This document shows, one piece after another, positions 34,090-42,388 of a stretch of DNA of 64,000 nt. Source of the DNA: Neoroseomonas lacus (GTDB lineage Bacteria > Pseudomonadota > Alphaproteobacteria > Acetobacterales > Acetobacteraceae). The translations under genes and the position numbers were made by a program. The notes under the pieces were generated by a model. It made no database searches and had not been told where the DNA came from. It saw only the letters and a program-made list of their open reading frames with translations. Each line of letters begins with the position of its first letter. The first letter of the stretch is position 1. The stretch covers positions 91,664-155,663 of the forward strand of contig NZ_BMKW01000010.1 of the NCBI RefSeq assembly GCF_014644535.1, given 5' to 3'.

Positions 34090-37000
34090 TCAACCGGGGA
34101 GAGCCTGCATCATGGCGCGAATGCGCGTCGCCAGGGGACGCATCGATAATTCCTCGGCGATGGCCAGCGCGGCGCTGAACTGTTTCATAGCGGCCGCGTC
34201 ATCGCCATCATGACGCGCGAGGCGCGCCTCGATCATCAGGGCATGCGCGAGCGCGCCGCGGGCGCCCTGGCGTTCGGCCAAGCCGCGGGCGGCTTGCGCT
34301 TGGGTGGCGGCGGCCGTGATCTCGCCAGTGGCCAGATGCGCCTCGGCGAGCAGCGCGAGGCGCAGCGGCTGTTGAAACAGGAAGCCCATCGCATCGGCCT
34401 CCCGCACCGCAGCCGAGAGATGCGTCACGCCGTCGGACCAGCGCCCGGCCGCGGTGCAGGCGGCGCCGAACAGGCCCTCGGCGACCGGGATCATGAGCTG
34501 CGTCTCGGCCTTGCGGGCGTAGTCGAGCGCCGCCTCGAGGGACGCCATGGCGGTGGTCGGCTCGCCGGTCATCAGCCGCAGATGGCCTTCGGCGATGGAC
34601 GCGAAAATCGAGGTGAAGGGCTTCTGCACCAGGGCAGCGAGGGCGAGGCATGCTTCCGTCGCCTCGGCGGCGCGCTGGAATTCGCCGAGTTCGGCCAGCG
34701 CGCGCGACCGGTAGCCGAGGGCGACCACGGCGAGCGGTCGATCAAGCCCGAAGCGGTTGAGATAGCCCGGCTGTTCGGCGAGTTCGGCGACCGTCGACAT
34801 GGAGGCGGCGGCGTCCTCGAACAGGCACAGCCCGACTTGGCCAAGCCCGGCCTGAAAGCCGGCGCGCACCACCAAAGCGGGATCCCCGGCGCTGCGCCCG
34901 ATCGCGGCGGCGCGTTCGGCGGCGCCGATCGCCCCGGCATTGTCGCCGGCCAGCCAGCATTGGTGGCTCATGAAAATAGCGAGTTGGCCGAGCCGGTCGT
35001 AGTCGCCGAGCCGCTGGGCGAGCGCCTCGGCCTCCCGCAGGCGGTCGAACAGCGCGCCGACCTGGCCGAGGCGGAACAATGGCGTGCGCAGGTCGAACCG
35101 CAGATCGACGGACTCGCGCAGCACCTCCTCGTTCTGGGGCAGATGCGTCAGGGCGTCCATCGCCTGCTCGATGAACTGGGCGGCTTCCCGGTTCGCCGAG
35201 CGCGCCGCGGCCTTGGCGCCGGCCTGCCGGCCGTAGCGCGCCGCCTTGGCCCAGGACTGGCCGCGCGCGGCGTGCAACGCCAGCGCCTCGACCCGGTCGG
35301 TCAGGCGGTCGCCATGCGGACCTTCGAGCACTTCCATCAGCCGCGCATGCCAGGCCCGGCGATGCGACTTCAGCAGGCCGGCATAGGCGGTCTCCTGGAT
35401 CAGCGCGTGGAAGAAGCCGAAGTTCATCGTCTCCCCCTGCGCTGCGCCGACCATCAGGTTGGCGGCCTCGAAGCGCAGCAGGGCGGGGAGCACGTCGTCC
35501 TCGCTGCGTTCGAGCATGGCGGCGAGGATGCCCGGTTCGATGTCGCGCGCCATGATGGCGGCAGCCTGCAGCACCTGCTTGTCGGCCGGCAGCAGGCGAT
35601 CGAGGCGCGAGGCGATCAGGCTGCGTACCGTGTCGGGCAGGTCGAGCGTGTCGAGTTCGGCGACCAGGCGATAGGCGCCGCGCGCGCCCACCAGCGCCCC
35701 CTGCTCGAGCAGGGAGGCGACGCATTCCTCGAGGAAGAACGGGTTGCCACCGGTGCGGTCGGCCAGCATCCGGGCGAGACGGTGATTGCCGATATCGTCG
35801 CCGAGCAGCCGGCGGATCAGGTCGAGCGTGTGGTCGCGCGAGAGCGGGCCGACGCGCACCGGGGTGATCGTCGACGGCCAGTCATGGGTGAAGTCGGGCC
35901 GGTGGTCGAGCAGCAGCATCTGCCGCTCCCCGGACAGGTTCTCGGCGACGCGGTCGAGCACGGCGAGCGTCTCGCCATCGGCCCAATGCACGTCCTCGAC
36001 GGTGAGAATGAGGGCGCGTTCCTCCGCGAGGTGGTGGAAGAAGCCGGTGAAGGCGCTGTGCAGGCGGCGCTGCCGCTGGTCGGGTGCGAGGGCGCGCCAG
36101 GCGGCTTCCTCGGCGCCGCGGCTAATGGTCGCGACCAGGGCCGGGATGGCGTCGGCCATGCCGGGGCCGGCATGGCGCAGCCCGGCCTCGACGCGTTCAT
36201 GGACGCGTTCGGTGTCGTCTTCCGGCGTCACGCCGAAATGGGTGCGCGCGAGGCTCGCCAGCGGGGCGAGCGGCGTCGCGGCATCGTAGCGCTGGCAGAA
36301 GGCGTGCATCACGCGCGGGTTGTCGAGCGGCTGGCGGGCGAGGAATTCCTGCACCAGACGCGACTTGCCGCAGCCGGCATCGCCCACCAGCACCACACCC
36401 GTGCCGGTGCCGGCACTGCTGCGATTGAGCGCCTCATCGAGCACCGCCATCTCGCCGGTGCGGCTGACGAAGGGGGCTTGGCCGCGACGGGCGGCGACCT
36501 GCTGGCGGGTCCGCCGCGGATCGGCGGCGACGAGACGATAGACCTCGACCGGCTCGGTGGCGCCGCGCAGGTCGACCATGCGCGGCGTATCGACCGTGAC
36601 GTAGCCTTCCACCAGCCGGCGCGTGGCGAGCGAGATCCAGACCTCGCCCGGCTCGGTCGCCTGTTCGATGCGCGCGGCGATGTGCACCACCGCACCAGCG
36701 GCATCGAGGCCGGCAGAGAGGTCGTTCACGACATCGTGCACCACGACTTCGCCCGAATGGACGCCGATGCGCACGGCGAAGTCGATGCCGTGACGGGCGC
36801 GCTGGTCGGCGCCGATCCGGCGCAGCGCGTCGCGCATGTCGAGCGCCGCGCAGCAGGCGCCGAGGGCGTGCTGTTCCATCGCCGCCGGCGCACCGAACAT
36901 CGCCATGATGCCGTCGCCGACCACGCGGTTGACGGTACCGCCGAAGCGGCGGACGCCGTCGATCATCGCGTCCATGGCTGGCTTGAAGAGTTCCCGGGCG

Positions 37001-37197
37001 CGTTCCGGGTCCTCATTGTAGATCAGGCGGGTCGAGCCGCGGATGTCGGCGAAGAGCACCGAGAGCGCCTTGCGTTCCTCGCCGCGCGGCGCCGATGGCG
37101 CGGTCAGGACCTGTCCGCAATTGTGACAGAAGCGCGCATTCGCGAGCGCAAGCGTCGCGCATCGTGGACACCGAGAAGCATCTTCCGGCAGCGGCAT
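34090..37197 (-). CDS. Class III adenylate/guanylate cyclase fused to AAA ATPase and TPR region
   Basis: A 1035-residue signalling protein. An N-terminal zinc ribbon has Cys10, Cys13, Cys24, Cys27. The cyclase domain (about 43-225) has both metal-binding Asp residues, Asp51 (LFADIRGST) and Asp95 (VVGDGIMAMFGAP). A STAND-type ATPase follows: Walker A VGDAGCGKSR ending at 280, Walker B LILTVEDVHWAD at about 397-408. The C-terminal 500 residues are TPR-like helices. Such proteins are thought to make cyclic nucleotides in response to a signal sensed by the ATPase/TPR part. The domain order is intact; nucleotide specificity (ATP or GTP) cannot be read with confidence. Confidence 0.9.
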   Translation of the reverse strand: MPLPEDASRCPRCATLALANARFCHNCGQVLTAPSAPRGEERKALSVLFADIRGSTRLIYNEDPERARELFKPAMDAMIDGVRRFGGTVNRVVGDGIMAMFGAPAAMEQHALGACCAALDMRDALRRIGADQRARHGIDFAVRIGVHSGEVVVHDVVNDLSAGLDAAGAVVHIAARIEQATEPGEVWISLATRRLVEGYVTVDTPRMVDLRGATEPVEVYRLVAADPRRTRQQVAARRGQAPFVSRTGEMAVLDEALNRSSAGTGTGVVLVGDAGCGKSRLVQEFLARQPLDNPRVMHAFCQRYDAATPLAPLASLARTHFGVTPEDDTERVHERVEAGLRHAGPGMADAIPALVATISRGAEEAAWRALAPDQRQRRLHSAFTGFFHHLAEERALILTVEDVHWADGETLAVLDRVAENLSGERQMLLLDHRPDFTHDWPSTITPVRVGPLSRDHTLDLIRRLLGDDIGNHRLARMLADRTGGNPFFLEECVASLLEQGALVGARGAYRLVAELDTLDLPDTVRSLIASRLDRLLPADKQVLQAAAIMARDIEPGILAAMLERSEDDVLPALLRFEAANLMVGAAQGETMNFGFFHALIQETAYAGLLKSHRRAWHARLMEVLEGPHGDRLTDRVEALALHAARGQSWAKAARYGRQAGAKAAARSANREAAQFIEQAMDALTHLPQNEEVLRESVDLRFDLRTPLFRLGQVGALFDRLREAEALAQRLGDYDRLGQLAIFMSHQCWLAGDNAGAIGAAERAAAIGRSAGDPALVVRAGFQAGLGQVGLCLFEDAAASMSTVAELAEQPGYLNRFGLDRPLAVVALGYRSRALAELGEFQRAAEATEACLALAALVQKPFTSIFASIAEGHLRLMTGEPTTAMASLEAALDYARKAETQLMIPVAEGLFGAACTAAGRWSDGVTHLSAAVREADAMGFLFQQPLRLALLAEAHLATGEITAAATQAQAARGLAERQGARGALAHALMIEARLARHDGDDAAAMKQFSAALAIAEELSMRPLATRIRAMMQALPG

Positions 37198-37243
37198 GAG
37201 GATGCGATACCATACACGAACGAAATCAAGGACCGATAATCCT

Positions 37244-37591
37244 ATGTCCGACGATCCCTTTGAGAAGATGCCCCTCGCAAAAGCGCGCGAGGCCGCCTTC
37301 GACGCCGATGCGGATGTGGCGAGCTATGAAATCCTGTGGCCGCCCGGCTCCGTGACGCGCGCCGTGTTCCATCCCGGCCCGTTCAGCGTGACCTACAAGC
37401 AGTCGGGCCGAATCCAGCGCTACCTGATGAAGGATGGCGTCTGGGAAGCGCAGGCGCCCGAGGATGTCGTCGCCGGCGAGCCGGTGCGGCGCGAGGAGGA
37501 AGGCGTCATCCAGCGCGTGGTGAACCTCGGCGCCACGCCGCTGGAAGCCGACAAGGACCAGGAAGGCGGGCGGTCGAAGGTCTGGCCGTAA
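37244..37591 (+). CDS. Small hypothetical protein
   Basis: A 115-residue soluble protein beginning MSDDPFEKMPLAKAREAAFD and ending QEGGRSKVWP. Its middle (FHPGPFSVTYKQSGRIQRYL) looks like a small beta fold. Divergent from the cyclase gene with 46 bases between the starts, so their promoters overlap. AAGGA lies 11 bases before the ATG. Family not recognised. Confidence 0.65.
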   Translation: MSDDPFEKMPLAKAREAAFDADADVASYEILWPPGSVTRAVFHPGPFSVTYKQSGRIQRYLMKDGVWEAQAPEDVVAGEPVRREEEGVIQRVVNLGATPLEADKDQEGGRSKVWP

Positions 37592-37670
37592 CGCTGGCCT
37601 GACTGGCGCGACGAGGCCGCCGGCCCCGTCGCGATCGGCCCGGCGGGCACCGCCCCGCGAGCACGGCGCG

Positions 37671-38585
37671 TCAGTGGCGCCCAAGGAAGGCGACGATGGC
37701 GGCAACCGTCGCCTCGGGCTGTTCCTCCATCAGCCAGTGGCCGGAATTCGCGATCACGGCGCCGTCCACGTTCGTCGCGGCAAACCGCATCACGTCGGCC
37801 ATGGTCGTGCCGAAGGAAGCGCCGCCACCGATCGCCAGCACCGGCATGGTGAGCTCGCCGCGAGCGAGGAAGGCGCGGTTGTCGATCGCGTCCTGATCAA
37901 AGGCGGCGAATTGCGCGAAGCCCGCGCGCATTGCCCCGGGCTGGGCATAGAGCCTGGCGTAATGCTCGCGCGATGCCTCATCGAAACGCCGCGGATCGGC
38001 GGAGAACTCGTTCCAGAAGCGGTCGAGGTAGATGCGCTCGCGGCCGGCGACCAACCGCTCCATATCAGGTCCGCCGAAACGGAAATGCCAGAGCAGCGGG
38101 TTCTTGAGGATCTCCTCCCACGGGCCGATGCCGGGGACCGGCGCATCCATCAGCACGAAGCGCGTCACCCGCGCCGGGTACTGCGCGGCAAAGGCGTAGC
38201 CGACCATGTTGCCGATGTCGTGCGTCACGAGGTCGGCGCGCTGGACGCCGAGCGCATCGAGCACCCGGGCCATGTCGCCGGCCTGAGTGCGCTTGTCGTA
38301 GCCACCCTCGGGCTTCGAGGAGAGGCCCATGCCGCGCAGGTCGGGTGCGATGACCGTATGGTCGCTGGCCAGGGCGGCGGCGAGCGGCGCCCACATGTCG
38401 CCGGTCTCGCCATAGCCGTGGATCATCAGCACCGCCGGTCCCTGCCCGCCGATGCGGACATGGATGGTGGCCCCGTCCACCTCGACTGCCTGCGTGCGGA
38501 AGCCGGCGGGATAGGGTGGCACCTCCGCCATGGCGGGTAGGGCGAAAGCCAGCGCGGCAGCCGCGCCGATCAAGGACCGAAGCAT
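37671..38585 (-). CDS. Exported alpha/beta hydrolase, epoxide-hydrolase/dehalogenase type
   Basis: A 304-residue protein with signal peptide MLRSLIGAAAALAFALPAMA. Alpha/beta hydrolase features: HGYGETGDMW (oxyanion loop), DLRGMGLSSKP, and the nucleophile elbow THDIGN with Asp123 rather than Ser, which is the hallmark of epoxide hydrolases and haloalkane/haloacetate dehalogenases. The catalytic His is His283 (NSGHWLMEEQP). Export of this class to the periplasm is unusual but seen in some proteobacteria. The start at 38585 puts the signal peptide at the N-terminus; the longer open frame upstream is antisense to the LysR gene. Confidence 0.88.
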   Translation of the reverse strand: MLRSLIGAAAALAFALPAMAEVPPYPAGFRTQAVEVDGATIHVRIGGQGPAVLMIHGYGETGDMWAPLAAALASDHTVIAPDLRGMGLSSKPEGGYDKRTQAGDMARVLDALGVQRADLVTHDIGNMVGYAFAAQYPARVTRFVLMDAPVPGIGPWEEILKNPLLWHFRFGGPDMERLVAGRERIYLDRFWNEFSADPRRFDEASREHYARLYAQPGAMRAGFAQFAAFDQDAIDNRAFLARGELTMPVLAIGGGASFGTTMADVMRFAATNVDGAVIANSGHWLMEEQPEATVAAIVAFLGRH

Positions 38586-38655
38586 CGTGTCGTCTCCTGT
38601 GGGAGCGGGCCTGGGTCGTATCACCCCGGCCGCCTCCGATGGTGCGACAATGGCG

Positions 38656-38715
38656 CTTTCCGATCGTTCGGAGCAGACTTTGAATATCGAAACTCGAATT
38701 CGGCTTTCCCGAACA
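38656..38715. promoter_or_regulatory. Divergent control region of the hydrolase and LysR genes
   Basis: The 130-base gap holds AT-richer sequence with partial dyads: CCGATCGTTCGG (38659-38670) and TTGAATATCGAAACTCGAATTC (38681 onward), the last overlapping a TCGAA direct repeat. This is where a LysR regulator would usually bind to control the adjacent gene. The exact site is a guess. Confidence 0.4.
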
Positions 38716-39657
38716 ATGATCAGGCTCGACGGCATCGCCACCTTCGTCCAGGTCGTCGAGGCCGGTTCCATCAGCGAGGCCGCCCGCCGCCTGCGCCTGG
38801 CCAAATCCGTCGTCAGCGAGCGGTTGGGCGAGTTGGAGCGCAGCCTCGGCACGGTGCTGCTGCATCGGACCACCCGCCGGCTGTCACTGACCGAGGACGG
38901 CATCGCCTTCCTCGAACGCGCCGCGCGCATCTCGCGTGAGGTCGAGGATGCCGCCGCCGAAATCGCCGAACGCCGCGGCAGCCTGGCCGGGCCGCTGCGC
39001 CTGTCGGCGCCGGTCACCTTCGGGCGGATGCATCTCGGCCCGGCGATCTACCCCTTCCTGGCGGCGCATCCCGGCATCACCCTGGCGCTCGACCTCGATG
39101 ACCGCCGCGTCGATGTGGCGGCGGAGGGCTATGACGCCGTCATCCGCCACGGGCCGGTCGAGGACAGCCGGCTGGTCGCCCTGCGCCTGGCCTCTAGCCG
39201 CCGATGCCTGGTGGCCTCACCCGACTATCTCGCGCGCCGTGGCAGGCCGGGCTCGTTGGCCGAACTCGAAGCGCATGACGGCATCTATTATTCGAACCGC
39301 GGCGTGGCGGATTGGCGGCTGGTCGGCCCGGGCGGGGCCGTACTGGTGCGGGCCCGCGCGGCGTTGCGCGTCAACAATGGCGATGTGATGCGCGATGCCG
39401 CCGTCGCGGGGCTTGGCATCGCGCTGCTGCCCTCCTTCATCGCGGGTGAGGCCTTGCGCGCCGGGGCGCTGCAACCGATCGATGTCGGTGCCGAGGCGGA
39501 GCCGGAATTCATCTTTCTCGCCCATGCCGAGGGGCGCCGCAGTTCGGCGAAGCTCCGCGCGCTGATGAGCCATCTGCGCAGCGCCTTCGGCGATCCGCCG
39601 CCGTGGGACCGCCCCGTCAGCCCGCCCGCAGCCAGCCCAGCACCGCCGCCAGAGTGA
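38716..39657 (+). CDS. LysR family transcriptional regulator
   Basis: A 313-residue regulator. The winged helix-turn-helix is at residues 5-60 (FVQVVEAGSISEAARRLRLA, SVVSERLGELERSLG), followed by the effector domain (LRLSAPVTFGRMHLGPAI). Type of the CrgA/PecT group that acts as repressor or activator on aromatic or aldehyde genes. Divergent from the hydrolase gene, so it probably controls it. The start ATG 38716 puts MIRLDGIATFVQVVE at the N-terminus; the upstream ATG 38650 adds 22 residues not typical of the family. Its end overlaps the AEC gene tail-to-tail by 41 bases. Confidence 0.9.
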   Translation: MIRLDGIATFVQVVEAGSISEAARRLRLAKSVVSERLGELERSLGTVLLHRTTRRLSLTEDGIAFLERAARISREVEDAAAEIAERRGSLAGPLRLSAPVTFGRMHLGPAIYPFLAAHPGITLALDLDDRRVDVAAEGYDAVIRHGPVEDSRLVALRLASSRRCLVASPDYLARRGRPGSLAELEAHDGIYYSNRGVADWRLVGPGGAVLVRARAALRVNNGDVMRDAAVAGLGIALLPSFIAGEALRAGALQPIDVGAEAEPEFIFLAHAEGRRSSAKLRALMSHLRSAFGDPPPWDRPVSPPAASPAPPPE

Positions 39658-40543
39658 ACACCGAGATCACCGTCGAGACCAGCACCGTCGCACCCGAGCG
39701 GTCCGCGCCGATCGCGTAACGCCGCGCCAGCAGGAAGGCGTTGGCGCCGGTCGGCAGGGCTGCGGTCATCACCGCCACGCCCGTCTCGAGCGGACCGAGC
39801 CCCATCAGCGCGCAGGCGCCCCAGACCAGCAGCGGCAGGGCGGCGAGCTTCAACACCGTCGCCCAGGCGACCTCGCCCCAGGCCTGGCTGGTGCTGAAGG
39901 CGGCGAGCGACCCGCCGAGGCAGAACAGCGCTACCGGCGGCGTTGCGGCACCCAGCATCTCCAGCGTGCGGCGCATCACGCCGGGCACCGGCAGGCCGAT
40001 CGTGCTCCAGGCCAGGGCCACGAAGACCGTCGCCACCACCGGGTTGCGCACCACCCCGGTGAGTGTCGCGACCACGATGCGCCGCCAGGAAGCGTGGCGA
40101 TGCAGGCCGACCTCGGCGACCACCGTCGCCAGCGTCAGCAGCACCATCGAATGCAGCGCGATGATGGTGATCAGGATGGGCAGCCCGGCCTGGCCGAAGG
40201 CCGCGGCGATCAGCGGAATGCCCATCATCACCGTATTGCCGAAGGTGCAGTTCAGGGCGAACAGCCCGGCCTCCCCCAGCGGCATGCGCATGCGCGCCGT
40301 GCCGAGCCACAAGGCCGCGCCATAGATGAGCAGCGCCGCGCCGAAGAAGGCGACCGCCGCCGGCCCACCGCCGTGATGCCCCGAGGTGCCGCCGACGAAC
40401 AGCAGCGCCGGCGCGGCGAGCGAGAAGGTGAAGTCGTTGAGGCCGCGAAATCCCGCCTGGTCCACCAGCCCCCGCACCGCCGCCAGGTAGCCGAGGCCGA
40501 CGATGATGAAGACGGGTGCGACGATGTCGAGGATGACGCCCAA
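39617..40543 (-). CDS. AEC family (auxin efflux carrier-like) permease
   Basis: A 308-residue membrane protein with about ten hydrophobic segments. The N-terminus VILDIVAPVFIIVGLGYLAA, the FTFSLAAPALLF and NCTFGNTVMMGIPL motifs and the C-terminal MTAALPTGANAFLLA match the bacterial AEC (MdcF/YfdV-like) family, which moves small organic acids. It starts with TTG three bases after the gmk stop, so it is probably coexpressed with gmk. Confidence 0.88.
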   Translation of the reverse strand: MGVILDIVAPVFIIVGLGYLAAVRGLVDQAGFRGLNDFTFSLAAPALLFVGGTSGHHGGGPAAVAFFGAALLIYGAALWLGTARMRMPLGEAGLFALNCTFGNTVMMGIPLIAAAFGQAGLPILITIIALHSMVLLTLATVVAEVGLHRHASWRRIVVATLTGVVRNPVVATVFVALAWSTIGLPVPGVMRRTLEMLGAATPPVALFCLGGSLAAFSTSQAWGEVAWATVLKLAALPLLVWGACALMGLGPLETGVAVMTAALPTGANAFLLARRYAIGADRSGATVLVSTVISVFTLAAVLGWLRAG

Positions 40544-40546
40544 GCG

Positions 40547-41182
40547 TCAGCCCGCCAGCAGCCGGGCGATGAAGCCGGCCATGCCGGGCTGGCGGCGGCG
40601 TTCGCTGCGCGCGGCGTGCAGGATCGAGCGGACCGCGGCGACGGTCGTCTCGAAGTCGCGATTGACCACGATGTGGTCGAACTCGTCCCAGTGGGTGATC
40701 TCCTCGCGCGCGGCGGCCATGCGGCGGGCGATCTCGACATCGCTGTCCTGGCCGCGGCCGCGCAGGCGGGCTTCGAGGTCGGGCAAGGAGGGCGGCAGGA
40801 GGAAGATGCCGACAACATCCTCGGGCAGGTTCGCCTTCATCTGGCGATGGCCCTGCCATTCGATGTCGAACAGCACGTCATGGCCGGCGGCGAGCGCGGC
40901 TTCGACCGCGGCGCGCGGGGTGCCGTAGGCGCGGCCGAGGAAGTGGGCGTGTTCGAGGAATTCGCCCTGCGTGACCATGGCGTCGAACTGCTCGGGCGTC
41001 TTGAAGAAGTAGTGGACGCCTTCCTGCTCGGCTGGGCGCGGCGCGCGGGTGGTAGCGCTGATCGAAAGCGACAGCGCCGGTTCGGTTGCCAGCAACGCGC
41101 GGGAGACGGAGGTTTTGCCCGCCCCGGGCGCGGCGGCAAGCACCAGGCACAGTCCGCGACGGGCGATCGGCTCCAGCGCCAT
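40547..41182 (-). CDS. gmk: Guanylate kinase
   Basis: Gmk phosphorylates GMP to GDP. The 211 residues contain the P-loop AAAPGAGKTS (residues 16-25), the GMP-binding TTRAPRPAEQEGVHYFF, FLEHAHFLGRAYGTP and the IFLLPPS stretch before the lid. Length is normal. On the same strand upstream is yicC (with a small opposing ORF in between) and downstream the AEC permease; the yicC-gmk pairing is common. Confidence 0.97.
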   Translation of the reverse strand: MALEPIARRGLCLVLAAAPGAGKTSVSRALLATEPALSLSISATTRAPRPAEQEGVHYFFKTPEQFDAMVTQGEFLEHAHFLGRAYGTPRAAVEAALAAGHDVLFDIEWQGHRQMKANLPEDVVGIFLLPPSLPDLEARLRGRGQDSDVEIARRMAAAREEITHWDEFDHIVVNRDFETTVAAVRSILHAARSERRRQPGMAGFIARLLAG

Positions 41183-41219
41183 CACCAGCCGCCGCCGGTG
41201 GCCCGGTACGCCGTCAGCC

Positions 41220-41237
41220 TTGCATTGTGCAATGCAA
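41220..41237. promoter_or_regulatory. 18-bp palindrome TTGCATTG-TG-CAATGCAA
   Basis: A perfect inverted repeat in the 108-base gap between the divergent gmk and 37-residue ORF, about 38 bases upstream of gmk and 54 bases upstream of the small ORF. TGC/GCA-rich dyads of this kind resemble binding sites of the alphaproteobacterial PHB regulator PhaR, but that is only a resemblance. Confidence 0.5.
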
Positions 41238-41290
41238 CAACCCATGTCGATGAACAGGTTAGGGAGGAATGCCACATAGGAGCGTTCCCA

Positions 41291-41404
41291 ATGCCGTTTA
41301 CGATTTTCATCATCGTTCTCGCCACCCTTGTCGCGGCGCAACTGGCTGCCGGCATCCTCGTGGATGCTGACGGAACCCTGCCGCAGCGCCTGCCGGAAGC
41401 CTGA
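41291..41404 (+). CDS. 37-residue single-pass membrane peptide
   Basis: ATG at 41291 is preceded by AGGAG with eight-base spacing, the best ribosome-binding site in this region. The peptide is MPFTIFIIVLATLVAAQLAA followed by a short acidic, Pro-containing tail ending QRLPEA: one transmembrane helix (about residues 4-22). It lies between yicC and gmk on the opposite strand. Too short for family assignment, but the start signal and hydrophobicity make it a good candidate gene. Confidence 0.6.
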   Translation: MPFTIFIIVLATLVAAQLAAGILVDADGTLPQRLPEA

Positions 41405-41452
41405 GCCGGCGGGCGCCGCCGGTTCCGCGGCGCGGGGACCGGCGGCAGGACG

Positions 41453-42358
41453 TCATTCGACATTCGCCGACTGTTCCTTGAGCCGCTCGATCGCGGCCTT
41501 GAGGTCGAGGCCGATACGCGTCAGCGGTATCGAGGCTGATTTGCTGCACAGCGTATTGGCCTCGCGCACGAATTCCTGAGTCAGGAAGTCGAGCTTGCGG
41601 CCGATCGCGTCGCCGGAGGCGAGCAGCCGGCGTGCCTCGGCGATATGGGCGGAGAGGCGGTCGAGTTCCTCGCGCACATCGGATTTGGTCGCCAGCAGCG
41701 CGACTTCCTGGGCGAGGCGGTCCTCGGGCACACGGCGTTCGCCCTCCAGCAGCGCGGCGAGGGCCTCGCGCAGACGGGCGAGATGCAGCGCCGGCTGGTC
41801 GGCGGCCTGCGTGGTGGCAAGGGCGTGCAGCGCCGCCACCTCGTCGAGCAGCAGGCCGAGGATGGCGGTGAGCTTCTCGCCTTCGCTCTGGCGCGAGGCG
41901 ATCAGGCCATCGAGCGCCGTGGCGTAGGCGGCGGCGATGGCGGCGCGCTTGGCTTCTTCCTCAGCCTCATCGGGTTCGGTGGTTTCGGCGCGCAGCACGC
42001 CGGGCAGGGTCAGCAGCGATTCGGCGCGCGGCGGTGGGCAGCCGGGGATGCGCAGCACCAGTTCCAGCGCGATCTTCAGCGCCTGGTCGAGCGCCGCAGG
42101 GTCCGGCGTCAGGCGCGCGCCGGTGCGTTCCTCGCGCTTGATGGTCAGCGTGGCGGAGACGTTGCCGCGCTTGAGGCGCTTCGCCGTGGCTTCCTTCAGC
42201 GCGGTCTCGATCGCCTCGAAGCCATTGGGCAGGCGCAGGCGAACATCGAGCCCCCGCCCGTTGACGGAGCGCAGTTCCCACAGGAAGGAGGAACCGTCGG
42301 CCAGCGTGCCGCCCTCGCGGGCGAAGCCGGTCATGGAGGAGAGGGGATGTGCGGCCAT
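41453..42358 (-). CDS. yicC: YicC/YloC family endoribonuclease
   Basis: A 301-residue protein. The N-terminus SSMTGFAREGG and the stretch WELRSVNGRGLDVRLRLP are diagnostic of YicC; the C-terminal DUF1732 part has GRKLDFLTQEFVREANTLCS and ends with TRIGLDLKAAIERLKEQSANVE-type sequence (Glu-rich metal site region). Members are RNases affecting small RNA and rRNA turnover. It often precedes gmk, as here. Divergent from the SDR gene, 30 bases away. Confidence 0.95.
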   Translation of the reverse strand: MAAHPLSSMTGFAREGGTLADGSSFLWELRSVNGRGLDVRLRLPNGFEAIETALKEATAKRLKRGNVSATLTIKREERTGARLTPDPAALDQALKIALELVLRIPGCPPPRAESLLTLPGVLRAETTEPDEAEEEAKRAAIAAAYATALDGLIASRQSEGEKLTAILGLLLDEVAALHALATTQAADQPALHLARLREALAALLEGERRVPEDRLAQEVALLATKSDVREELDRLSAHIAEARRLLASGDAIGRKLDFLTQEFVREANTLCSKSASIPLTRIGLDLKAAIERLKEQSANVE

Positions 42359-42388
42359 GGCGCCGCTTCTCCCCCGTGGAGGGGCGCG

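Noticed and set aside
34210-37239. A 1009-codon open frame on the plus strand
   Set aside because: It lies wholly antisense to the cyclase/ATPase gene, whose domains are complete; the translation shows no domain.
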